Source of the DNA: Microcaldota archaeon
GTDB lineage: Archaea > Iainarchaeota > Iainarchaeia > JAADDC01
Direction: 5' to 3'
Length of the DNA: 17,096 bases
NCBI GenBank assembly: GCA_027074515.1
Contig: JALTCQ010000132.1
Span: 1 to 17,096 of the forward strand
In this document: one piece after another, positions 1-5,666 of the stretch
How the letters are laid out: each line of letters opens with the position of its first letter
How positions within the stretch are numbered: the first letter of the stretch is position 1
Notes under the pieces: generated by a model
What the model was told of the DNA's origin: nothing
Seen by the model: only the letters and a program-made list of their open reading frames with translations
The model's database searches: none
Made by a program: the position numbers and the translations under genes

Positions 1-826
1 GGGACAGTGTGGAGATCTCCAAGGGCAAAACGAGCTTCGTAGCACGGCCCGCTGCAATCTGCTCCAGCGCCTTGATGTAGTAGTAAGCAAGGGCCTTATC
101 GTCCAGATCCTTGGCGGCGGACTTCACAGCCTCGATCTGAGCCTTCTCAGCCTTTGCCCGCTCAATAGTAGCCAATTTATGCTGCTCTGCCTCTCTTCTT
201 TCGTGCATTGCCTCCATCAGCTCTGGGGGCAGCGTCACGCTCTTTAACTCTACGGAAACGACATCCACACCCCAGTCGCTCACGAGGTTCTGGAGATCCT
301 TGCGTAACTGGGCGTTAATGGCCTCTACGTTAGAAATGATCTCTTCCGCGGTCATCCCGCCAGCGATTTCACGGATCTTGGATTCTACGAAGAGAACTGC
401 GGCGTTCTTGTAGTCCTGAACGGCGAGAACCGCCTTGGCAGCGTCCACAACGCGGAGATAAATAACGGCATCGATGGTTACCTGTATGTTATCCTTGGTG
501 ATGACCTTCTGCGGCGCGATATCCACCGTCTGAACACGGAGATCCACGCGGACGAACTCTTCGACGAATGGAAGTATGAAAACCCACCCAGGTCCACGAA
601 CACCAACGAATTTACCGAACCTGAAGACCACTGCCCGCTCGTAATCGAGTAGCTGAACGAGCATATCTGATTTCGCCGCACCGTAGAGGAACGCGAGAAG
701 CAAGAGGCTAACGGCGAAAACCACAAGGTTTTGGTTCACGGCGGCCCAGATGAAGAAGAACAGACCGATTATAGCAGCAAAGAGAAGCCCTCCGAAGATG
801 ATCGCCCGCATGGCATTCTGATTCAT
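1..826 (-). CDS. SPFH/stomatin-prohibitin family membrane protein (3' part outside window)
   Basis: I translated the minus strand from the ATG at 824-826. It stays open to base 1, giving about 275 residues, so the C-terminus is missing. Residues 7-30 and 33-50 are strongly hydrophobic, giving an N-terminal membrane hairpin. A typical slipin start to the SPFH domain follows (LDYERAVVFRFGKF around 60-73, then GPGWVFILPFVEE, and VDLRVQTVDIAPQKVITKDN to about 113). After it comes an alanine/glutamate-rich coiled coil (AEQHKLATIERAKAEKAQIE, about 207-230). Family members scaffold membrane microdomains and often bind membrane proteases; archaeal slipins usually sit beside NfeD, which could lie just left of the window. 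Here the gene is divergent from a DUF373/presenilin-homologue operon, which also suggests membrane proteostasis. The family call is firm; the partner is inferred. Confidence 0.93.
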   Translation of the reverse strand, partial: MNQNAMRAIIFGGLLFAAIIGLFFFIWAAVNQNLVVFAVSLLLLAFLYGAAKSDMLVQLLDYERAVVFRFGKFVGVRGPGWVFILPFVEEFVRVDLRVQTVDIAPQKVITKDNIQVTIDAVIYLRVVDAAKAVLAVQDYKNAAVLFVESKIREIAGGMTAEEIISNVEAINAQLRKDLQNLVSDWGVDVVSVELKSVTLPPELMEAMHERREAEQHKLATIERAKAEKAQIEAVKSAAKDLDDKALAYYYIKALEQIAAGRATKLVLPLEISTLS

Positions 827-859
827 ACTTAAAAAACGAAGAGGGAGTATTTTAATACA
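827..859. promoter_or_regulatory. Divergent, interleaved promoters of the SPFH and DUF373 genes
   Basis: Only 33 bases separate two start codons. On the plus strand CTTAAAAAA (828-836) is centred about 28 bases before the ATG at 860. On the minus strand TATTAAAATA (complement of 848-857) is centred about 26 bases before the ATG at 826. Both spacings put transcription starts at or next to the ATG, so both mRNAs are probably leaderless. The two TATA-like boxes lie within 20 bases of each other and each sits close to the other gene's start site. Confidence 0.6.
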
Positions 860-2065
860 ATGGCTGAACGCATTCTCGTGCTCGTAGTGGACAGGGACGA
901 TGACGTGGGCGTTAAGGCGGGCGCAGAGGGGCCTATAATCGGCGAAGAGGAAAACGTGGAGGTAGCCAAGCGCCTCGCCCTGGCAGATCCAGAGGATACT
1001 GATGCGAATACCATATTCTACGCCATAAAAATCGCCAAGGAGCTGAGGGAGAAGGGGAACATCGTTAACGTGGCAACAATAACGGGCCACAGGAACCTGG
1101 GATTCCTCGCGGACATGCGCATACGCGACCAACTAAAAGAAGTGCTCAACAGGGTTCCCGCCGACGGCGTGGTCTTCGTCACGGACGGCGCGGAGGACGA
1201 CCAGGTAATCCCAATCATCACGTCCTACGTCCCGATCATTGCAAAGCGCACCCTCATCATGAAGCAGTCCCCAGAGATGGAAAGAACATTCTACGTGATA
1301 AAAAATGCGCTGCGCGATAAGGACCTCGCTCCAATCGTCCTAGGCGTTCCTGGGATCATCCTGCTCCTCTGGGCAATCCTTGGAAACTTGGGAATAAAGC
1401 TCATACTCGGCGTGGTAGGCGCATACCTCTTCGCGAAGGGCTTTGGGATATGGGACGCCACGGAGGACGCGATAAAGACGATCGTGAAGGGCATATCATT
1501 CCGCGGTCCGGGTGCTCCGTTCTACCTGCTTGCCCTGGCGTTCCTGGTCGTGGCCGGCTACACGACGTATCAGAACTACATAGCCACCACGGGCGCCGGC
1601 GCGATCTACTCGGCAACCCGCGCGGCCATTGGTTTCACGTCCATCTCAGCCCTCATGTACCTTACGGGAAGGATGCTAGACGCGCACTACAACAAGAAGG
1701 CATTCAAGATCGGAAAATACCTGAACTACGCGGCGCTGGTAGTAGTCGTTTGGATCCTCTCAGACGTGACGATAATGACCCTCAGGAGCAACGCCAATAT
1801 GGAAACACTCTACTCCGCGGCGGCGGGGAGCATCATATTCTACATAGCCATCGCCCAGATCGCCAAGCAGTTTGAAGAAGCTATAAAGCACTCAGAGAAG
1901 CTCGTGGGCGCTCCAGCCATGGACAAGAAGGGTACGAGGCTGGGGGTAGTTCGAGCCGTTGACAAGGAAAGAGGAATCATAGAGATAGCCTCTGGAAAAC
2001 GCCGCATCCAGGCCCCTCTAGAGAAGATAAAAGTGGACGTAGATGGAGTTTACGTATCGGTGTAG
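860..2065 (+). CDS. DUF373 family membrane protein
   Basis: This 401-residue protein has the DUF373 layout. A soluble N-terminal domain of about 150 residues carries an acidic motif DRDDDVG (11-17), LADPEDTDAN (41-50) and ITGHR (74-78). A membrane part with several hydrophobic segments follows (about 157-190, 222-240, 258-275, 290-310 and 325-345), and then a short soluble tail (about 355-401). DUF373 is widespread in archaea and has no established biochemical function that I know of. It is first in an operon: its TAG stop is followed after 3 bases by the presenilin-homologue start at 2069. The pairing suggests that DUF373, the intramembrane protease and perhaps the divergent SPFH protein act at the same membrane, but this is inference. 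The start is the first ATG after a well placed TATA-like box. Confidence 0.92.
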   Translation: MAERILVLVVDRDDDVGVKAGAEGPIIGEEENVEVAKRLALADPEDTDANTIFYAIKIAKELREKGNIVNVATITGHRNLGFLADMRIRDQLKEVLNRVPADGVVFVTDGAEDDQVIPIITSYVPIIAKRTLIMKQSPEMERTFYVIKNALRDKDLAPIVLGVPGIILLLWAILGNLGIKLILGVVGAYLFAKGFGIWDATEDAIKTIVKGISFRGPGAPFYLLALAFLVVAGYTTYQNYIATTGAGAIYSATRAAIGFTSISALMYLTGRMLDAHYNKKAFKIGKYLNYAALVVVVWILSDVTIMTLRSNANMETLYSAAAGSIIFYIAIAQIAKQFEEAIKHSEKLVGAPAMDKKGTRLGVVRAVDKERGIIEIASGKRRIQAPLEKIKVDVDGVYVSV

Positions 2066-2068
2066 CTA

Positions 2069-2836
2069 ATGCTCGCATTCAAGGGAAACTACGAGGAGAT
2101 TGTCCTATTCTACATAATCACCCTTGCCCTCGCCGCATGGATCGCCTACCCATACATCCTATCGGGCGGACCACAGGCTCCAGGGGGCGACCAACCGAGC
2201 ACCGCAGGAGTGTTCTTCGTCGAAATACTTGTAGCCACGGCAGTTTTCCTCGCAATAATAAAACTCTTCCCCTGGCTCTTCAAATGGACAATCCTGGGGC
2301 TCGAAATCCTCTTCCTCTTCGTCAGCGTGTTTATACTTTTGGCAGACATATCGGCTGCTGCTGGACTCGTGGCAGGCATCCTTGCGGTGGTCGTTAGGTT
2401 AGTATACGGCAACAACGAGCTCGTGCAAAACGTATCCACCGCGCTCATCGTGGGAATAACCATCGCCATCGTTGCGGCGGGCCTTTCCCCCGTGGTAACG
2501 CTCCTGCTCCTCGTGATACTGGCAGTGTACGACTACGTCTCTGTTTTCGTCACGAAACACATGGTAACCCTCGCGAAGGCCGTGGCAGGGCCAGGAGCAA
2601 AAGTGGGTCATGGGGAGAAACACCTCTTGGGCGCGGGGGACGTGGCGATCCCGGGCATGTTCGCAATATCCTTGGCCCGTGCATCTCTTCTCGCGTCCGT
2701 CCTCGCGAGCATCGGCACGGTGCTGGGGCTCCTGTTCACCACGTGGCTGGCAAGGAGATGGAAGCGAGTTCTCCCCGCCCTCCCCAGCATAGGCTTCGTG
2801 GAACTGGCACTTGCAACGTTGGGCCTTATAATCTGA
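2069..2836 (+). CDS. Presenilin/signal peptide peptidase homologue (PSH), A22-type intramembrane aspartyl protease
   Basis: This very hydrophobic 255-residue protein has about nine predicted membrane segments. All three GxGD-protease signatures are intact: YD in LAVYDYVSVFVTKHM (catalytic Asp155), GAGD (188-191, catalytic Asp191) and PALP (236-239). The YDYVSVFVTKHM block is the usual form in archaeal PSH (formerly DUF1119). The family cleaves transmembrane helices inside the membrane; archaeal members have served as structural models for presenilin, the catalytic subunit of gamma-secretase. It is about 40-50 residues shorter than typical archaeal PSH, mainly in the loop between the two catalytic helices. 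It is translated from the second position of an operon, 3 bases after DUF373, and its TGA overlaps the next gene's ATG by one base. The natural substrate is unknown. Confidence 0.93.
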   Translation: MLAFKGNYEEIVLFYIITLALAAWIAYPYILSGGPQAPGGDQPSTAGVFFVEILVATAVFLAIIKLFPWLFKWTILGLEILFLFVSVFILLADISAAAGLVAGILAVVVRLVYGNNELVQNVSTALIVGITIAIVAAGLSPVVTLLLLVILAVYDYVSVFVTKHMVTLAKAVAGPGAKVGHGEKHLLGAGDVAIPGMFAISLARASLLASVLASIGTVLGLLFTTWLARRWKRVLPALPSIGFVELALATLGLII

Positions 2837-4008
2837 TGGAGCGGAATAAGAGTATGCAGCTCGGCCTAGTGGGCAAACCATCCTCTGGCAAGACGACGTT
2901 CTTCAACGCGGCAACGGAACAGAGTGCCAAGACAGCACCGTACCCATTCACGACCATCGAGCCAAACGTGGGCGTTACCTGGGTCCGTGCCAAGTGCCCG
3001 CACGTGGAAATCGGGAAGGAGTGCAACCCCAAGCACGGTTTCTGCATGGCAGGTGAGCGATTCATCCCCGTGGAGATAATAGACGTGGCAGGTCTCGTTC
3101 CGGGGGCCCACGAGGGCAGGGGACTCGGAAACAAGTTCCTGGACGACCTGCGACAGGCACACGTTCTCATACACGTGGTGGACGCCTCCGGCTCGTCAGA
3201 CGCGGAGGGGAACGCCCTAAAACCCGGGGAGAGAGACCCGGCAGAGGACGTGGAGTTCCTAAGAGAGGAGATCCTTGCGTGGATTCAGGGTATTGTAGCG
3301 AAGGCGTGGGATAAGGCCAAGAGAATACCCAACGACAAGAAGGACCAGACCCTCGTAGAACACTTCACAGGCTTGGGGATCACACCAGACCAGGCAGAGG
3401 ACATTCTGAACAAGCTCGGTTATCCGGAAGGGAAGGAAAGAGAGTGGGCAGAAGCGCTGCTCCAATTCAAGCCTATTATCATCGCGGCAAACAAGGTAGA
3501 CGTAGATCCCGCACCCGACAACGTAAAAGAGCTCCAGAAAAAATACAAACACGTCATACCCACCTCCGGCATCGCTGAGTACACGCTGAGGAAGGCTGCC
3601 AAGGCAGGAGTTGTAAAATACATTCCAGGAGATGCGGACTTCGAGATCATTGGAAAACTAACACCGCAACAGCGGGAGGGCCTGGAGTACATACGTGAAA
3701 GAGTTCTTGAGCCATTCGGCAGCACGGGAGTCCAGCAGGTGATAAACACGGCCGTATTCGACGTTCTGAGTTACAAGGTGGTCTACCCCGTGGAGGATGA
3801 GAACAAGTGGACGGACAAGAAAGGCAACGTTTTACCCGACGCGTTCCTCCTCCCACCGGACGCCACGGCGCTTGATCTGGCATACGCGGTGCACACAGAC
3901 ATAGGGAAGAAGTTCATCGCCGCAATAGACGCGAGGACAAAGAAGAGGGTGGGAAAGGACCACGTGCTGAGAAACGGCGACGTGATAAAGATCGTGGCGG
4001 GGAGGTAA
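2836..4008 (+). CDS. OBG/Ygr210-type GTPase (COG0012-like) with TGS domain
   Basis: The protein is 390 residues from the ATG at 2836, which overlaps the upstream TGA by one base. A later ATG at 2854 (MQLGLVGKP) would match the usual N-terminus of homologues and cannot be excluded. It has a P-loop GKPSSGKT (13-20), a G3 region DVAGLVPGAHEGRGLGNKF (83-101), NKVD as G4 (219-222), a helical insert (about 140-210) and a C-terminal TGS domain (about 345-388). The order and spacing closely match the archaeal PH0525/Ygr210 branch, related to YchF/Ola1. These GTPases associate with ribosomes or translation factors. An oddity is the P-loop, which reads SSGKT where homologues usually have NVGKS. It ends the DUF373-PSH operon, although its role looks unrelated to the membrane. 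Confidence 0.92.
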   Translation: MERNKSMQLGLVGKPSSGKTTFFNAATEQSAKTAPYPFTTIEPNVGVTWVRAKCPHVEIGKECNPKHGFCMAGERFIPVEIIDVAGLVPGAHEGRGLGNKFLDDLRQAHVLIHVVDASGSSDAEGNALKPGERDPAEDVEFLREEILAWIQGIVAKAWDKAKRIPNDKKDQTLVEHFTGLGITPDQAEDILNKLGYPEGKEREWAEALLQFKPIIIAANKVDVDPAPDNVKELQKKYKHVIPTSGIAEYTLRKAAKAGVVKYIPGDADFEIIGKLTPQQREGLEYIRERVLEPFGSTGVQQVINTAVFDVLSYKVVYPVEDENKWTDKKGNVLPDAFLLPPDATALDLAYAVHTDIGKKFIAAIDARTKKRVGKDHVLRNGDVIKIVAGR

Positions 4009-4018
4009 GTATATATAC
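4009..4018 (+). promoter_or_regulatory. Palindromic TATA box of the toxin-antitoxin operon
   Basis: GTATATATAC is a perfect 10-base palindrome that starts immediately after the GTPase stop codon (4006-4008). It is centred about 27 bases before the antitoxin ATG at 4041, the usual distance for a leaderless archaeal gene. It could be both the TATA box and an operator for antitoxin autoregulation; the second role is inference. Confidence 0.6.
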
Positions 4019-4040
4019 CGTTTGCCACAAAAGTATAATC

Positions 4041-4265
4041 ATGTATACCACCATTAAAGTATCTCGCGATATGAAGGAAATCCTGGAGAACATGAAGATC
4101 TCCCCGTCAGAGTCCTACGAAGACGTCATTTGGGACCTGATAGAGGACCATCTGGAGCTAAACCCGGAGTTCCGCAAGAGCTTGGAACTGGCAGAGAGGG
4201 AAATTGAAGAGGGCAAAACGGTCAGCATGGCGGAGCTTCTGGAAGAGCTGGAGGAAACGCAATGA
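4041..4265 (+). CDS. Small antitoxin-like protein (RelB/DUF7557-like)
   Basis: This acidic 74-residue protein begins MYTTIKVSRDMKEIL, the short beta strand plus helix pattern of ribbon-helix-helix antitoxins. An S-x-S-E-S-Y-E-D-V-I segment (28-37) and a glutamate-rich helical tail (about 48-74) follow. This pattern is common in archaeal antitoxins next to RelE-family toxins. The gene has its own promoter, and its TGA overlaps the toxin ATG as ATGA (4262-4265), the standard coupled antitoxin-toxin order. The N-terminal part would bind DNA and the acidic tail would wrap and block the basic toxin. The exact family name is less certain than the role. Confidence 0.85.
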   Translation: MYTTIKVSRDMKEILENMKISPSESYEDVIWDLIEDHLELNPEFRKSLELAEREIEEGKTVSMAELLEELEETQ

Positions 4266-4510
4266 ACGTAAAGTACAGCAAACAAGCGGTCCGGGACATA
4301 AAAACACTCCCAAAGAGCGTCCAAAAACACGTGATCAGCGTGCTCCAACGAGCAAAGATAAACCCGTGGAAATACGTGCGGAGGATCGTGGGAACAAGCT
4401 GGTACCGACTGAGAGCAGGAGAGTACAGGATTATAGTCAAGATATCTGGCAATACGATATACGTCCTGCGCGTTGCCCACCGTAAGAACATATACAGGGG
4501 TCTGCCATGA
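4262..4510 (+). CDS. RelE/ParE-superfamily toxin
   Basis: This basic 82-residue protein has the usual RelE order. It starts with KYSKQAVRDIKTLPKSVQKH (4-23), an N-terminal strand and helical hairpin. A core with WYRLRAGEYRIIVKI (46-60) follows, and the end is a C-terminal strand (TIYVLRVAHRKNIYR, 64-78). RelE-type toxins cut mRNA in the ribosomal A site; ParE relatives poison gyrase. Arg and His in the last strand (RVAHR) match the RelE/YafQ/HigB style better, so mRNA cleavage is the likelier activity. It overlaps both the antitoxin and the following phosphoesterase (ATGA at 4507-4510). All core segments look intact, so this is probably a working toxin. Confidence 0.87.
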   Translation: MNVKYSKQAVRDIKTLPKSVQKHVISVLQRAKINPWKYVRRIVGTSWYRLRAGEYRIIVKISGNTIYVLRVAHRKNIYRGLP

Positions 4511-5058
4511 GATTCCTCATCCTTGGAGACACACACGTGCCAGATAGGGCGGCGGAACTGCCAGACGGGGTAAAAAGGACTGTGGAAAGCAAGAAATATG
4601 ACGAGATACTGTTCACGGGAGACGCGACGGAGTACTCGGTTCTCCACTACCTCGAGCGCCACGCAAAAACATACGCAGTCCGCGGGAACATGGATTTCCT
4701 AGAACTACCAAGATTCCAGATCATCGACGTGGAGGGGCATCGGATTTTCCTATTCCACAGCACGGAGGTACGGCCCCGCGGCGATCCAGACCAGCTCTGG
4801 GAGTATGGAAAGACTGCAGGAGCAGACATCGTCGTTTTCGGTCACACGCACAAGAGAGATGTCTACGAGTACAAAGGCTTGCTGTTCGTGAACCCAGGGA
4901 CTGCAACTGGGGCGTGGGGTGGTGCAACAAGGGGCGAACCAGAGTCCCTCGCAGTATTAGAGCTAACAAAGAACAAGGCAACGGTTCTGATGATGAAGGG
5001 CGGTGCTCCTGAGTTCTTGGCACATTACAGGTACGACGGAGGGTGGGAGAACGTATGA
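4507..5058 (+). CDS. YfcE/MJ0936-like calcineurin-type metallophosphoesterase
   Basis: The protein has 183 residues with the two-metal phosphoesterase motifs in order: GDTH (Asp8, His10), GD (38-39), GN (60-61, in RGNMD), a single His in FLFHS (His84) and GHTH (112-115). The His84 block is FHSTE rather than the common HG; the metal-binding His is kept but the glycine is not. Small members of this family are Mn/Ni-dependent phosphodiesterases active on artificial substrates, with unknown natural targets. The start codon overlaps the toxin stop as ATGA, so the gene is translationally coupled to the toxin-antitoxin pair. Its stop overlaps the next phosphoesterase start in the same way. Confidence 0.9.
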   Translation: MRFLILGDTHVPDRAAELPDGVKRTVESKKYDEILFTGDATEYSVLHYLERHAKTYAVRGNMDFLELPRFQIIDVEGHRIFLFHSTEVRPRGDPDQLWEYGKTAGADIVVFGHTHKRDVYEYKGLLFVNPGTATGAWGGATRGEPESLAVLELTKNKATVLMMKGGAPEFLAHYRYDGGWENV

Positions 5059-5666
5059 AGATCCTCATCGTTTCGGATATCCACGCGGACGCAGATGCTC
5101 TTGACCGAATTCTCGTAAAAGAAAGGGGCTGGGATCTATTCCTCTTCGCCGGAGACGCGGTTGGCAGGGGGAAGAAACCCAACGAAGTGATAGAAACCCT
5201 GAGAAGTCTGGACAACGTCTACGCCGTTCTGGGCAACTGGGACTACGCAGTAATAACGGGAAAAGTAGACATGGCCAGAAAACAGGAGGATAGGGAAGAT
5301 GTGGGGTGGACGCGCTCCGTGCTGACGAAAGATAACATACACTGGCTCCAGATGCTTCCCCTTGTCAAGGAGATCACGGTAGAGGGAAAAAAGATCACAC
5401 TAGTCCACGGCTCGCCAGACGTGGCGCTATACGGCTACATCTACCCTTGGACGGACAAGGCAACGATGCGCGCGTACTTGAAGGAAACGGACATCCTCGT
5501 AGTCGGTCACACGCACATACCCGTGCTCTTCGAGTGGAACACAAAGACGTGGGGGCGGAGGATACTCATAAACCCCGGTAGCCCATCGTTCCCCGCAAGT
5601 GGGGCAAAGAGAACGTACGCAGTGCTGGACACGGGAGAGTGGAAGGTCAAGATTCGGAACGTCTAG
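5055..5666 (+). CDS. Second calcineurin-type metallophosphoesterase
   Basis: The protein has 203 residues from the ATG at 5055, which overlaps the previous TGA as ATGA. A GTG at 5043 is in frame but gives an atypical N-terminus (MGER before MKILIVSDIH), so I prefer 5055. Motifs are complete: SDIH (Asp8, His10), GD (33-34), GN (60-61, GNWD), HGSP (His118) and GHTH (151-154). It is not a simple copy of the preceding gene. It keeps the standard HG block and has an extra helical section at about 65-100. Its TAG stop lies inside the 3' end of the convergent 726-residue gene, a 20-base overlap. Confidence 0.9.
   Translation: MKILIVSDIHADADALDRILVKERGWDLFLFAGDAVGRGKKPNEVIETLRSLDNVYAVLGNWDYAVITGKVDMARKQEDREDVGWTRSVLTKDNIHWLQMLPLVKEITVEGKKITLVHGSPDVALYGYIYPWTDKATMRAYLKETDILVVGHTHIPVLFEWNTKTWGRRILINPGSPSFPASGAKRTYAVLDTGEWKVKIRNV

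Noticed and set aside
1450..1875. Open frame of 141 codons on the plus strand inside the DUF373 gene
   Set aside because: It is shifted relative to a clear family member, has arginine/histidine/proline-rich composition typical of a shadow frame, and has no promoter.
2399..2881. 160-codon open frame on the minus strand across the presenilin homologue
   Set aside because: It lies opposite a gene with all catalytic motifs intact; its composition is low-complexity and it matches no family I know.
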